A stretch of 64,000 nt of DNA from Picocystis sp. L7 (lineage: Eukaryota > Chlorophyta > Picocystophyceae > Picocystales > Picocystaceae): the NCBI GenBank assembly GCA_020975725.1, contig QXJR01000018.1, positions 496,001 through 560,000 of the forward strand, written 5' to 3'. The notes under the pieces were generated by a model. That model did no database searches and was not told the origin of the DNA. It worked only from the letters and a program-made list of their open reading frames with translations. Within the stretch, counting starts at the first letter, position 1. Each line of letters starts with the position of its first letter. Made by a program: the position numbers and the translations under genes. Shown piece by piece: positions 1 to 11,270 of this stretch.

Positions 1-1299
1 ACGCCTGGGACCTGGAAAATGGAAGTCTGATGCAGTCGTATCGATCTGCCGCGTCTCCCAGGAACGGCACGTGCTTGGCCGGGAAAGAACTGCTGGTGTC
101 GGCAAGACCAGACAAGAAAATGGTGCAGATGTGGACCTGGTCCAAGGACACCGTGCATAGCAAGAGTTTCACGACAGAACCCATCCACGTGATCGAGTCC
201 AGCCACAGAGGGTACTGCTTGGTGGGAGGTGGCAAGTCGGGATGTGTTCATGCCTGGCAAATCCCAACCGGAAGGCTTGTCCGAATGTGGAATGCCCACT
301 TCAAAGCCGTGTCTGCGTTGGCTTTTAGCAAAGACGATGCGCTCCTGATCACCGGGGGAGAAGATGGATTGGTACACGTCTGGAACCTGATGGAAGTGCT
401 CGATGTTTGCAACATCGCGGATGCAGCTGGGAACGTGCCCTCCAATGCGAAGCCTCTGCACAGCTGGTCGCAACACACACTGCCAATCACAAGCATTGCG
501 GTGGGCATTGAAGGGGATCTTTCGCTTGTGGCCACCTCATCTCTTGATCAAACAGTGAACTTGTGGTCACTTGTTGACGGTCTGCACATGCGCACAATTT
601 CGTTTCCCACTGCGATTCATTGTGTGGTTTTGGATCCGCTGGACCAGGCGATCTTTGCAGCAGGAGCAGACTCGGTCATCTACGAACATTCTTTGGTGCC
701 AAGACATTCGAACGAAACGAGCACGAGTTCTGTAGAATCCTCGGTCGGTGCAGGGCTACTCAAAGGGCATTCTGGTTCGGTCAACTGCCTTTGCTTCAGT
801 GAGGATGGATCCCTGCTGATATCGGGGGCCAACGATGGTAATGCTTTGGTGTGGGATGTATTTAGCAAGCAGTGCATACGTCGAATGCAGCACTCAAAGC
901 CCGTGACATATATAAATGTTTTAGGCAAACCAAAAAGCATACTGCTGCGAGGTCAACGCCCTGCGAAGAAGGGTTCGAAAGAGGGAGGCTTACCATGGAT
1001 CACTCTCCAGAAGTATGCACTGTGGAAGCAAGAGGAGTTTCCTAGTGTAGATGCTGACCTGGATTCTGCGCACGATCTGTTCCAGCCTGTACTCTCTGGC
1101 GGAAAAAAAAAGCAATAAAAGGCCCAAGAAGGCGACAAAGGACGAGGGTGGACCGGAGGGAGATGAGCGCACACTAGCCATCGAGAACGAGTCTCTGAAG
1201 AAAGCAGTGGCGCGTGCTAGGGAAGATGCTCGTAGCTGGAAGACACAATTTCAAGAGCTGCAATTGCGCGTTGCGAGCCAACTCCCGGAGAAGCTTTGA
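1..1299 (+). CDS. WDR18/IPI3-like WD40 protein, 5' partial, with a frame break near the 3' end
   Basis: WD40 repeat protein resembling WDR18/Ipi3 (RID3 in plants), a member of the Rix1/PELP1 complex that acts in 60S pre-ribosome maturation. The frame is open from base 3 (AWDLENGSL before the first Met at 30), so the start lies outside the window. WD-type strands are visible, for example GGEDGLVHVWNL, TSSLDQTVNLWSL and SGANDGNALVWDV. The frame ends at 1118 just after a run of nine A (1104-1112). The next frame carries on directly with a lysine-rich segment and a coiled coil (ENESLKKAVARAREDARSWK) to a stop at 1299, as expected for the C terminus of this family. One extra A explains the break; an intron does not, as no donor lies there. 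It may be a sequencing error, a real indel or slippage. Identity is by resemblance; WD40 proteins are easily confused. Confidence 0.72.
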
Positions 1300-2565
1300 G
1301 ATAAAGACACGTGCAGTACTACTAGCAGGCTATGATTCCGTATAGTTCGCGCTGATCTTGCATGCGCTGTTGCTACGCGTCCCTGTTGCATGTGGAAGGA
1401 ATCAATGCAAACAGGATAGCTGTTGCATTGGTGAACCTTCCAAGGGGAATACATGCAACATTCACAAACCTTTCCGTTTGCTTTCTGGGTGCAATTAAAG
1501 ACCACATGTTAACTCCTTGCCCACCCCTTCCCCGTTCTATCCGTGAACTTGCCACTTTCTCAACCACAGAGGGGCGGGAATCCTGCGAGAACAATTTCGA
1601 GCATCGGATGTGATGATTCCCTGCTTCGTCTTGGCACACGTCCACGGATGCCCCACCCCCTCGAACGAACTGCTGACGTGGTGGGGTCGCACAGGCTGTC
1701 ACTGGGGCGAACCCTACCGGGTTCCAACGGTGAAGACCGTTTGCAAGGGGGTTGGCGGAGGATCGTACGGACGTTCGAATCCAGAGCCATCGCTCCCATC
1801 CTCGTATGGAAGGTGGCGAGTTCCTCGGGTTTCTCCAGGGTTGGTTTTCAGGCGCCATCCCATGGACGGGTTCGTGGCTTGCCTCGGCGGTGCTTCGACA
1901 CGTAGACGAGGCATCGAGAGGATGGGAAGCCCTCTCACTCGATCGAGGGGGGTTGAACGGTGCCTTCTCAAATCAGGCGGTGGATCCCACCACGTGGTGC
2001 GGGAGGCAGACGTGGAGGCGCTGCCGAGGGATGCGTCGGCCATGAAGTGCGTCTCCCATCCCACCGAGTCGCCACTCCCGCGGCGTGCACGTCCACACGC
2101 GCATCTGCTCCATCCATGCCGGAGGAACGCGCCGGAATTACGACGAATGCATTCGAGTGGATGCGTCTCTGGCAAACCTCTCCTTCTCGTCCACAACGTC
2201 CGTCGGATGGATCCTGCCTCTGCCTCCAGGTGCCATCCTGACCGTCGATCGACGAAAGACCTCGCCCCCACCGCCGTGGATTCGAGGCTACAGCCACGTG
2301 GAACCTGGATCTGGCCCGTCCATCCGCGGGGGCCTGCCCCTAGGGATGGGGAACGAAGGGGATTCTCCACCGTCCATCGACCCCGATCGGGGCGGGCATC
2401 GATCCTGCTGGCCGTCCGATGGACCCGAGGATCCTCCTCCCCGACTTAACCCTTCCCGGTTAACTTGGATGAATCAGGATGAAGGGAAAAGCGGTCGGAT
2501 CGCGTCGGCATCCCAGTTGAAGCGGGACGCATTCGCGGCGCTTCGAGACGCGAGAGACGCACGAC
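1300..2565. other. Intergenic, 1.27 kb, nothing recognised
   Basis: Lies between two plus-strand genes, so it holds the 3' UTR of the WD40 gene and the promoter of the bZIP gene. Open frames on both strands are long only because the DNA is GC-rich; none resembles a known protein. A GTTCGAATCC string near 1786 does not sit in a cloverleaf. Confidence 0.5.
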
Positions 2566-3120
2566 ATGGCGAATCCGTGGCCGAGGGACGAACCAGGTGC
2601 ACCCCCTCTACGTGTGCCGTCGCTGTGCAGACCACGAGACGGGACGGACGAGCTCCTGGACTTGGATCCAGCCACCAACTTCTTCTCCAGAGAAGACTTG
2701 CTCTTCATCGACAACGTACTCAGCGACACGCACCTGCAGAGGGAACAAGCACCGGTCAACTGCACGAGTGGAGACTCCGGGGAAATGTCCTACCAGAACT
2801 TGGAAGACAAAGCCATGCGACGAAAAATACAAAACCGGCTGTCCTCAGCCAGGTTTCGAGCCAAACAGAAGGCTCGGGAAAAAGAAGTCGGACTCCTCCG
2901 AGATCAAGTGACCGATCTCGAACGAGAGGTCAAAAGATTGGAGTCGCTCGTGTTCACACTCGAATCCCAGCTCCTCGTCACGGAAGAGGCCGCGCAGCAG
3001 ACCACCATCGAATGGGTACTTTCTAAATTCCGGCTCCGGCGGAAGGTGAAATTCCTGACCTACAGCAAAACGTTCAAGGTGTGGCTAGACCTCTGGGATT
3101 CAGTCAAATCGAAACAATGA
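2566..3120 (+). CDS. bZIP transcription factor
   Basis: 184-aa nuclear DNA-binding protein. The basic region (about residues 84-102) contains the N-x7-R signature in QNRLSSARFRAKQK. It is followed by a leucine zipper at about 111-139 with leucines every seven residues (LRDQVTD-LEREVKR-LESLVFT-LESQLL). The N-terminal 80 residues are acidic and hydrophobic (DELLDLDPATNFFSREDLLF), which could be an activation domain. The C-terminal tail (about 145-184) is basic and aromatic. Start at the first ATG of the frame. The basic region, with NRLSSARFR rather than the plant NRESARRSR, looks more like Atf/Jun-type or divergent algal bZIPs than land-plant groups. The target is unknown. Confidence 0.85.
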   Translation: MANPWPRDEPGAPPLRVPSLCRPRDGTDELLDLDPATNFFSREDLLFIDNVLSDTHLQREQAPVNCTSGDSGEMSYQNLEDKAMRRKIQNRLSSARFRAKQKAREKEVGLLRDQVTDLEREVKRLESLVFTLESQLLVTEEAAQQTTIEWVLSKFRLRRKVKFLTYSKTFKVWLDLWDSVKSKQ

Positions 3121-3282
3121 AGGGGCAAGGGAAGGGAAGTTCCAGGGAACAAAGAGATCTGGAACAGGTAGATAAGTTATCTGCATCACACCCTGTATCC
3201 ATGGGGAAGCAATCACACAACACACTTGAATATGAGCTTCTTATTTTGAATCGTGCATTCAAAGGATGGGTTCACAACTGTC

Positions 3283-5159
3283 TTAGAAGTCAGCGTGGTC
3301 AGGCCAGCGCGGAAGAGGTATAGACTCGCGGATGTTTTCCAGACCTGTTGTAAAGAGTACCAGCCGCTCAAACCCTAGTCCAAAACCTGCGTGTGGCACT
3401 GTGCCATAGCGGCGCAAATCCAGATACCACTGGTAGGGTTCCTCTGGCAAGCCACATTCCTTCAATCTGCGCTCCAAAACGTCCAACCTTTCTTCTCTCT
3501 GGCTTCCACCAATTAGTTCACCGACCTTGGGCACCAACACGTCCATCGCAGCTACGGTCTTTTCATCATCGTTGAGCCGCATGTAGAATGCCTTGATATC
3601 CTTGGGGTAATTATATACAATGATTGGCTTCTTAAACACTGTGTCTGCCAGATACTTTTCATGCTCGGTCGCCAAATCAATGCCCCATTCCACTGGATTC
3701 TTGAAGGTAACCTTGCCCTGTTCAATGCTTTCAAGAAGAATGTCGATGCATTCTGTGTAGGACACTCGACCAAACGGAGTATCCGCAACCAATTTCAACC
3801 TGTCGAGGCAGGTCTTGTCCACGAACCTCTCAAAAAACTTCATGTCTTCCATACAGTGCTCCAGCAGCCACCTACAACAGTACTTCACATAGTCTTCCGC
3901 GCAATTCATGTCATCTATGAGGTCTGCAAATGCCAGCTCCGGTTCAATCATCCAGAACTCTGCCAAGTGTCTGATGGTGTTCGAGTTTTCAGCCCTGAAA
4001 GTGGGGCCGAATGTGTAAACGTTCGTCAAAGCACATGCGTACATCTCTGCCTGCAATTGCCCCGAGACAGTGAGGAAAGATGGTTTCCCGAAAAAATCCT
4101 GGGTGTAGTCGATGGAGCCGCCCGGTTGGCGGGGGATTCCGCCTTCGCATGTCAATGCAGTCTCAGAGATCTTCAGCCTTTCCTTCAGTGATTCTAGTTT
4201 CTCGATTTCCTGTGCAAGGTTGCCACGTTTTTCTTTCTTTGCCTCGCGCACGCAATTGCCCTGCTCTGCTACGTCATGCCTCATTGTTTTGAGCTGCTCG
4301 TCGCTTGGTTTAGGGGCAGCACTCTCCGCCTGAGACAGCAGGGTAGTAACCTGAAGAGTTTGCAACACACAGAGAAGTTGAAGGATTAGGTCAGCCCTGT
4401 TCCGCAATTGATGGTGTTGTCTTGCGTCCAGAAGCCATTGGGGCTTTGTCACTGCTGAGTTGGCTTCAGAGGTTTGAGTACGGTAGTATTGGTTTTCAGC
4501 ATAATTTGCTAAGCCAAGGCTGAAACTTTCCTCATCCCAAGCCGATGAAAGACGCAAGCGTAAGAGCATTCGATTAGGAGGTATTACCGACGCACCTGAA
4601 ACATTTCACCAGCCCCCTCGCAGTCGCTGGTGGTGATGATTGGGGTATGAACGTACACAAATCCGTTGTCATGGAAGAACCTGTGTGTGGCCACTGCTAG
4701 ATTGCTCCTGATACGCGTGACTGCGCTGATAAGATTTGTCCTCGGTCTGAGATGCATCACTGTACGCAAGAATTCGGGTCCCATCCTCGTCTTGGCGATG
4801 GGATAGGTTTGAGGATCACACGGTCCGACATGTCGGATCCTCGTCGCGCGCAGTTCCACCGGCTGCTTGGTCCCTTCTGGCGTGCGTTTCATCTGTCCTT
4901 CGATCACGAGGCACGTTCCTGTGGGCGTCACATCGGCGAGGGATTGCAGTTCGCTCTCTACGATGACCTGCAGGTTGCTCGCACACGATCCATCGTTCAG
5001 TTCGACGAATGCGAACGCTCCTTTGCCTTGCACGCGTCCCGTCTTGACCCATCCGCCCACGCAGACCGTCCTTCCGTCGCACAGTTCTTCTCCCACGGCC
5101 AGTGCACGCGCCACGGGCAATCTTTGGGCGCGTGGCGCCTCGTTTTCGGCCGTCGCCAT
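3283..5159 (-). CDS. Asparaginyl-tRNA synthetase, cytosolic, plant type (2 exons)
   Basis: Class IIb aminoacyl-tRNA synthetase that charges tRNA-Asn. Exons: 5159-4596 and 4350-3283, with a 245-bp intron (donor GTGCGT, acceptor TTCAG); the splice joins EGAGEMFQ to VTTLL. The product is 543 aa. The N-terminal OB-fold anticodon-binding domain covers about residues 25-110 ([20 protein letters not shown]). The catalytic core has [20 protein letters not shown] (motif 2) and FGLGFERL (motif 3), ending in [12 protein letters not shown] lysine/glutamate-rich helical insertion of about 75 residues follows VTTLL, as in plant SYNC1. ATG 5159 gives [10 protein letters not shown], matching the usual cytosolic start. 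The frame is also open upstream for about 95 codons; this is treated as 5' leader, though an organelle-targeted longer form cannot be excluded. A transposon lies 277 bp upstream of the ATG. Confidence 0.93.
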
Positions 5160-5427
5160 CGCTGTCGGCGCTCGTTTCTGATCGTGGCTCGTGTCTTCAC
5201 CGACCTCGTTCAACGTAGGGCAGCCAAGCCACCAGGAGGAAAGGGGAGGTCCTCTGCGGACACCGTCGCAGGAGGACCGAAAACGGGGGAGGAAGGAGGG
5301 AGAACGGGACATGGAGGATCCGGAGAAGGACGAGGCCTCGACGGGGAAAGCGCATCCTGGAGGGAGGGGGAGGGGAGGAGTCCGCGGAGACGGCCGTGGA
5401 GGTGCGATCGCCGCAGAGGGAGGCCGG

Positions 5428-5436
5428 GAAGGCCCC
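5428..5436. repeat. 9-bp target site duplication, left copy
   Basis: GAAGGCCCC directly abuts the outer end of the left terminal inverted repeat and is repeated at 11271-11279 outside the right one. Nine bases is the usual target duplication of Mutator-like elements. Confidence 0.93.
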
Positions 5437-6826
5437 GGACGCTGTCCCATCCACCCGAATTGGGGGCCCTTCCATCACGGGCTTTGTCGTCGGGTCGTTC
5501 GAATAAAACAAGCCTTGCGGACGATTTCGGTCCCGAGAGCCCCGAGCATGCCGAGGATTTATCGATATCTTCGGTCTAGATATCGACATGTTTTGCCTCA
5601 TCTTTGCCTCCTTCGAGGATCGAAGGCATCCAACCTGGATGCGTCCAAGTCCGAACGGCGTGAGGAAAACCGATCGCAGTAAAAGCGATAACGGTAGGAA
5701 TTACTTCCGGTGGCAGATACACCTGGAAGGTCCGACACCGAGGGAACAAAGCGTCGACCTGTGCATGTCCGACCGGCCCGGCGCCATCGATCCGACACCA
5801 CGGACGACGAGATTGGGATGGTCGCACCTACACAGGTCGAAAGGAGCAACAAACAACTAAGGAAAGCGTAAAGAGCGAGCAAAACGGAGCATCCGGCGGA
5901 TCGAATGGACGCGGATCGGAAGCCATCGGCCCGCCGTCGGCTTCGATCGAGCCTACCTGCGATGCCTCCAACCGGCACGAAAGATCATGTCTGTTGGATG
6001 CATCGCATCCAGGCCCCAGACGACGCGTCTTCTCGTTCATCCACCCACGCGTCGAACTGCTTACGCCAACGCGCAGGGCCACCGGTCGTCCACCTGCACC
6101 GCGAACACTCCGAGTGGTCCGCACCCGCACGGGACCCGGTTAAAAGAAGGATCAATCTATGGTTGATTGGACGAGAAGGCTTATTGTCCCCTTGCCAAGC
6201 CCCGGCTCACACGGTCGTTCACGGGTCGTCGGATTGGTGAGTGTGGGAAGCCCCTTCCCTCTGAGACAAACCCCGTTCTTCGACAATCGAGATCATCCAA
6301 AAGCATCGATGAAGTATTGGCGAGAAATTTCGGTTTCTGTCCCTAACATTTCGATGGGCGAAAACACCAAAATGGTACATCAGAATGCAGGTCCCTGAAA
6401 CCCTCGATCCCCAGATTGTTCGAACCGACCTGGGCAACCCTCCGAAAATCGATTGGGGATATGCCCCCAATGAAAAGGGACTTGTAACCAGGGCGGGTCA
6501 AGGTTCAGCCCTTGGCGTTCCTCTTTCGGCCGCCTCCATTCACCAAGGGCCTGGTCTTCCTATCCTATGGCAGGGCTTCAGGTTACCCGCCCAAACGAAC
6601 GGTGCGCCTGCCTCCGTGCATGAGGTCAAGCACCGCCGAGGGCGAAAACGACACTACAGAAAGGGTGAAAGGAAAAGGCCGTCAGAAAGTGAAACGTCAT
6701 GGAAAGCAGGAAACGTCAACAAGTAAAAGAGAAGAATGAAGACGACCCAGGGGGCCAGATGCTTCTCCAAACAAAAGGACCACCAAGGTCAACAAAAAAA
6801 GATACCATCAGCATGAAAGATGAAGC
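5437..6826 (+). repeat. MULE terminal inverted repeat, left arm (1390 bp)
   Basis: Reverse complement of 9881-11270; paired positions sum to 16707 throughout, so there is no net indel. The inner end is the ATGAAGC at 6820-6826. It contains no convincing gene of its own. Confidence 0.95.
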
Positions 6827-6837
6827 CTGATAGTTGT

Positions 6838-9800
6838 TTACAACGATTGGTCATTAGACAAGTCTTTGTGTGTTGTGGTAGGTAGCTTTTCTTGGGTAGT
6901 TTCATGATGACAGTTTTTGTCATGAAGGGATTGACTTAGCGTTCGCACTACTCTTTTTTTCTGATTCCCAACTTGCTCTAGCTGGCATGTCTTGACAAAC
7001 TTCTCCATTGGTAATTGTGAAATCGAAGATGTGTAGCCCCTGTCCCTTTTCTTGCTGGCACATGGCGATCGTAGCATAGGCATTGAAACTTGCGTAATTT
7101 CCCGTAATGCGGCAATCAAAGGAGCACACCGGTTGAGTTCGGAAAACTGTCCATACGTGGCATGTTCTACGCAATAGTCATACAACCTCTTATTTTGTGC
7201 CAGTAGTTTTGCATGAACATGGTTACTACTCTTACTAGATGAGGCATCTGAGCTTGTAGCATACTCCTCCACGGCCTCAAGCACTCTTTTGTATAGCATT
7301 ACGGATGCTCTGTCTATTTGCTTTGTTTGGAAGAGGTTGTTGCGTAATGCACGCAGTTGGTCTATCACCTCTGGTATGGGCTGATCCTCGCATGGGTAGT
7401 TGCATTCAGTTTCTGCGATAGGAGCAACGTCACGTTCTTCACGGTTTTGCACAAGCTTTGGTGCACTTGGAATCAACCAAGGTTGCACACCCTTGTCTTC
7501 AGGCACCACATACCCCGGAATTTGGAAACACCAGTCATCAATGACAAAATGCGGCGCAGTCAGGTCCACATTCCTAAAGTCAATATTATCATATTGCAAT
7601 ATTGCGAAGACATGTTGACATGGAATGCGTGCTCTTGCTGCAGAAACGCAAGTGCAAGTCCATGTGTTTCCCATCTGTGTCACAGTATACTTTTGGAAAC
7701 GTGTTCCAGTAAGTGACCAAGAGAGACCATTTGTACATGGTGTGGGAGAGATGACATACCTACCCTGACTTGCCTTTCTCTCATTGATCGACAGCGCTCT
7801 GAGTACAATGTCAGGCCGTGGCACCGTACATAGTGATGCTGAAGGAAGGAGGTTACCTTCAACATAAACCGCCCGATACGGACATCTTTGCAAGGTATTA
7901 GCATCTACATAGTCTGTCCAGAATTTGTCACTCACGCTTTGGAGCTTCATGACGAGTGTGGTCACTAGCTTGTTTTTTTTCAGCCCGAAATGTTGTTTTA
8001 GTTTGCCATTGAACGACTCGTTTAAGTTGTTGGTGTTGATACTAGTTACATGTCCCCAACAACTCTTCTCATTTCGTGCATAGGCTGCCCATCGAATTTC
8101 GTGTTGTTTCAAGTATTGCAAGTAGTAGATTTCGGTTGCTTGGAGCCCACAATGTCTCACGCGTTGCAGGAAGTCCAATTCCATGTTGTTGAAAGCACAC
8201 CTTGTCTTTGCGTACATAAGTGCACGCAAAAGTGCTAAAATAGGTTTCCTCTCATCTTCAGACCCTATTTTGGTACTCTTGCGTTTTGTGTGTCTCAACA
8301 ATGCTTGTTCTACATGAAAGAGGCACCAGATGCAATAACTTTTTGGGAAGTTCGATTCCACTGCATTCACCAATTCCATGGCACAATCACTCAGTATTGT
8401 CTCAGGAAGCCATCTTGGACACATCCATTTGACAAGGGCTATAGCTTCTGCATGAGTTGATGTGTCTTCTAAATCAGATAGATAGAAACATACTGGAAAA
8501 GCATTGCCTACGTTGCTCTTTACCACTAAAATGGTGAGAGGAAAACCATACATGTTCAAACGGTAAGTTGAGTCTAGTCCAGCCCAACATCCGTATCTTT
8601 CAAGCATGTACTTTCCATGTTTTGTCATCCACAAGAAGAGAAATCTTTGCCGTCCTTTCTTATGGGATTGCGCAACAGGCGTTCGATCATGTAGAAATTC
8701 TGTGGACACATGGGGTGTTGAATCCGTTCCCGTGCTATTATAGACCCACACATCTTGAGGCGTGTGATGTCCAGGGTGAAAATATTGCAACTTAGCATGG
8801 ATAGCATGTTGACGCTCCCTGCTCTCCCTGAAGACAACATAGGTGTTATCATGTCCGGACATTCGTATGCCCTGAGCTCTAAGATTACTTTGGTCATTAC
8901 CTCTTCTCCAAGTTCGCAAAGCATCGCGTTTCAAAACATTCCGTATCTGCGTAATAGTTGGTTTGAAGCGTGCATCACGGCCTAGACACACCTTTTCCTT
9001 TGCTTCTTCTGCAATGACCACACCTTGGTTAGAACAGAGTCGGTGAAGGTCACCCATTTGTAAGGTCATACACTTATGCTCCAGTATAAACATCTCAAGG
9101 CTTGGATGAAGTGGCCGGCATCCACCCGAATGAATAGAAGTACAACTATGTGTATGCTTGAAGAAAAGTAGAGGCAATTCACATACTAGAATACGTCCAC
9201 TCTCTGTGTCTACTTTACCCTTAAGTGTACACACAGATTGACAGCTGCATTTGATAGAATCTCTTGATCGACTTTTGCTCCGCTTTGACGAGGGCACTCC
9301 ACGTGCTTGACATGCCAGACGTATGTACCTAATAGAGTGACATGTTTTTGTACTGTAGGATGATCTTTCAATATTATAGCATTGATTGAATGCTTGCCCT
9401 AGATCATCGATGAGATCATCCAAGTACAAAGTACACTTCAAGGGCAGCAAACTAACTGCCTCATTAGCGATTCCATCGTCTAGTATCAAAGCCCGGCAAG
9501 TTTTGAGAAGACCAAGGGAAGATGCTCCAAATTCCAAATCCTCCCTGGGTAGAGTTTGACACGCAAGTGGGGGATTCCCCAGAACTGACCGCAAGAACAC
9601 ACTATTGCGATCTATGAAGTTGACTACCTTATGTTTATTTCGACAGCTCCGAAGTATCACAAGAAGGTCACACCAGGAAGAGGCCGCAACAAGATGCAAA
9701 GTACGCGACTGACTATTGATGAATATTTGTGTTGAAAGGGATCTCACACCTCCGTTCTTCTTCGAGCTGCGATATTTCGAAAGTTTCTTTGCAGCCTCCT

Positions 9801-10008
9801 TCTTTGTGTTGAATTGAAATACCATTTGGATTATGTCAATTGCACAAATACTAGCGTTGCACACTCTCAGCGTGTTTTTAGCTTCATCTTTCATGCTGAT
9901 GGTATCTTTTTTTGTTGACCTTGGTGGTCCTTTTGTTTGGAGAAGCATCTGGCCCCCTGGGTCGTCTTCATTCTTCTCTTTTACTTGTTGACGTTTCCTG
10001 CTTTCCAT
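6838..10008 (-). CDS. MULE transposase with SWIM zinc finger
   Basis: 1056-aa transposase, uninterrupted. Visible parts in order: a Cys/His-rich N-terminal region at about 240-300 (RLACQ, IKCSC, FKHTHSC) resembling the FAR1/WRKY-GCM1 type DNA-binding finger; an RNase H-like DDE core with likely acidic residues in GLDSTYR, ILSDCAMELVNAV and NNLNESFNGKLK; then a SWIM finger (CxCx10CxH in WTCTCVSAARARIPCQHV). This order is typical of FAR1-related MULE transposases that cut and paste the element. The first 43 codons lie inside the right terminal repeat, so the promoter is presumably also in that repeat; the stop lies 12 bp beyond the inner end of the left repeat. The DDE residues were assigned by eye. 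Confidence 0.9.
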   Translation of the reverse strand: MESRKRQQVKEKNEDDPGGQMLLQTKGPPRSTKKDTISMKDEAKNTLRVCNASICAIDIIQMVFQFNTKKEAAKKLSKYRSSKKNGGVRSLSTQIFINSQSRTLHLVAASSWCDLLVILRSCRNKHKVVNFIDRNSVFLRSVLGNPPLACQTLPREDLEFGASSLGLLKTCRALILDDGIANEAVSLLPLKCTLYLDDLIDDLGQAFNQCYNIERSSYSTKTCHSIRYIRLACQARGVPSSKRSKSRSRDSIKCSCQSVCTLKGKVDTESGRILVCELPLLFFKHTHSCTSIHSGGCRPLHPSLEMFILEHKCMTLQMGDLHRLCSNQGVVIAEEAKEKVCLGRDARFKPTITQIRNVLKRDALRTWRRGNDQSNLRAQGIRMSGHDNTYVVFRESRERQHAIHAKLQYFHPGHHTPQDVWVYNSTGTDSTPHVSTEFLHDRTPVAQSHKKGRQRFLFLWMTKHGKYMLERYGCWAGLDSTYRLNMYGFPLTILVVKSNVGNAFPVCFYLSDLEDTSTHAEAIALVKWMCPRWLPETILSDCAMELVNAVESNFPKSYCIWCLFHVEQALLRHTKRKSTKIGSEDERKPILALLRALMYAKTRCAFNNMELDFLQRVRHCGLQATEIYYLQYLKQHEIRWAAYARNEKSCWGHVTSINTNNLNESFNGKLKQHFGLKKNKLVTTLVMKLQSVSDKFWTDYVDANTLQRCPYRAVYVEGNLLPSASLCTVPRPDIVLRALSINERKASQGRYVISPTPCTNGLSWSLTGTRFQKYTVTQMGNTWTCTCVSAARARIPCQHVFAILQYDNIDFRNVDLTAPHFVIDDWCFQIPGYVVPEDKGVQPWLIPSAPKLVQNREERDVAPIAETECNYPCEDQPIPEVIDQLRALRNNLFQTKQIDRASVMLYKRVLEAVEEYATSSDASSSKSSNHVHAKLLAQNKRLYDYCVEHATYGQFSELNRCAPLIAALREITQVSMPMLRSPCASKKRDRGYTSSISQLPMEKFVKTCQLEQVGNQKKRVVRTLSQSLHDKNCHHETTQEKLPTTTHKDLSNDQSL

Positions 10009-11270
10009 GACGTTTCACTTTCTGACGGCCTTTTCCTTTCACCCTTTCTGTAGTGTCGTTTTCGCCCTCGGCGGTGCTTGACCTCATGCACGGAGGCAGG
10101 CGCACCGTTCGTTTGGGCGGGTAACCTGAAGCCCTGCCATAGGATAGGAAGACCAGGCCCTTGGTGAATGGAGGCGGCCGAAAGAGGAACGCCAAGGGCT
10201 GAACCTTGACCCGCCCTGGTTACAAGTCCCTTTTCATTGGGGGCATATCCCCAATCGATTTTCGGAGGGTTGCCCAGGTCGGTTCGAACAATCTGGGGAT
10301 CGAGGGTTTCAGGGACCTGCATTCTGATGTACCATTTTGGTGTTTTCGCCCATCGAAATGTTAGGGACAGAAACCGAAATTTCTCGCCAATACTTCATCG
10401 ATGCTTTTGGATGATCTCGATTGTCGAAGAACGGGGTTTGTCTCAGAGGGAAGGGGCTTCCCACACTCACCAATCCGACGACCCGTGAACGACCGTGTGA
10501 GCCGGGGCTTGGCAAGGGGACAATAAGCCTTCTCGTCCAATCAACCATAGATTGATCCTTCTTTTAACCGGGTCCCGTGCGGGTGCGGACCACTCGGAGT
10601 GTTCGCGGTGCAGGTGGACGACCGGTGGCCCTGCGCGTTGGCGTAAGCAGTTCGACGCGTGGGTGGATGAACGAGAAGACGCGTCGTCTGGGGCCTGGAT
10701 GCGATGCATCCAACAGACATGATCTTTCGTGCCGGTTGGAGGCATCGCAGGTAGGCTCGATCGAAGCCGACGGCGGGCCGATGGCTTCCGATCCGCGTCC
10801 ATTCGATCCGCCGGATGCTCCGTTTTGCTCGCTCTTTACGCTTTCCTTAGTTGTTTGTTGCTCCTTTCGACCTGTGTAGGTGCGACCATCCCAATCTCGT
10901 CGTCCGTGGTGTCGGATCGATGGCGTCGGGCCGGTCGGACATGCACAGGTCGACGCTTTGTTCCCTCGGTGTCGGACCTTCCAGGTGTATCTGCCACCGG
11001 AAGTAATTCCTACCGTTATCGCTTTTACTGCGATCGGTTTTCCTCACGCCGTTCGGACTTGGACGCATCCAGGTTGGATGCCTTCGATCCTCGAAGGAGG
11101 CAAAGATGAGGCAAAACATGTCGATATCTAGACCGAAGATATCGATAAATCCTCGGCATGCTCGGGGCTCTCGGGACCGAAATCGTCCGCAAGGCTTGTT
11201 TTATTCGAACGACCCGACGACAAAGCCCGTGATGGAAGGGCCCCCAATTCGGGTGGATGGGACAGCGTCC
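9881..11270 (-). repeat. MULE terminal inverted repeat, right arm (1390 bp)
   Basis: Mirror of 5437-6826. It carries the first codons of the transposase (10008 downward) and therefore probably its promoter and leader. Confidence 0.95.

Larger units (their letters stand above)
5437..11270 (-). mobile_element. Complete Mutator-like DNA transposon (MULE)
   Basis: A 5834-bp element with 1390-bp terminal inverted repeats (5437-6826 and 9881-11270), both outer ends reading GGACGCTGTCCC inward, flanked by a 9-bp duplication GAAGGCCCC. It holds one long intact transposase gene on the minus strand. One mismatch between the arms was noticed (5781 versus 10926); lengths are equal. Near-identity of the arms and the intact gene suggest a recent insertion and a possibly still autonomous element. 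The interior is clearly richer in A+T than the surrounding genes. It sits in the intergenic space upstream of the AsnRS gene. Confidence 0.95.

Noticed and set aside
1690-1800. tRNA gene suggested by GTTCGAATCC
   Set aside because: No acceptor, D or anticodon stem can be drawn around it.
4351-4569. In-frame extension upstream of AsnRS exon 2
   Set aside because: It lies in the intron: the GTGCGT donor at 4595 and the CTTCAG acceptor at 4351 join EGAGEMFQ to VTTLL exactly as in plant AsnRS.
5160-5450. N-terminal extension of AsnRS by about 95 codons
   Set aside because: Proline-rich and low complexity with no family match; [10 protein letters not shown] is the usual type of cytosolic start. 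A longer targeted form is not excluded.
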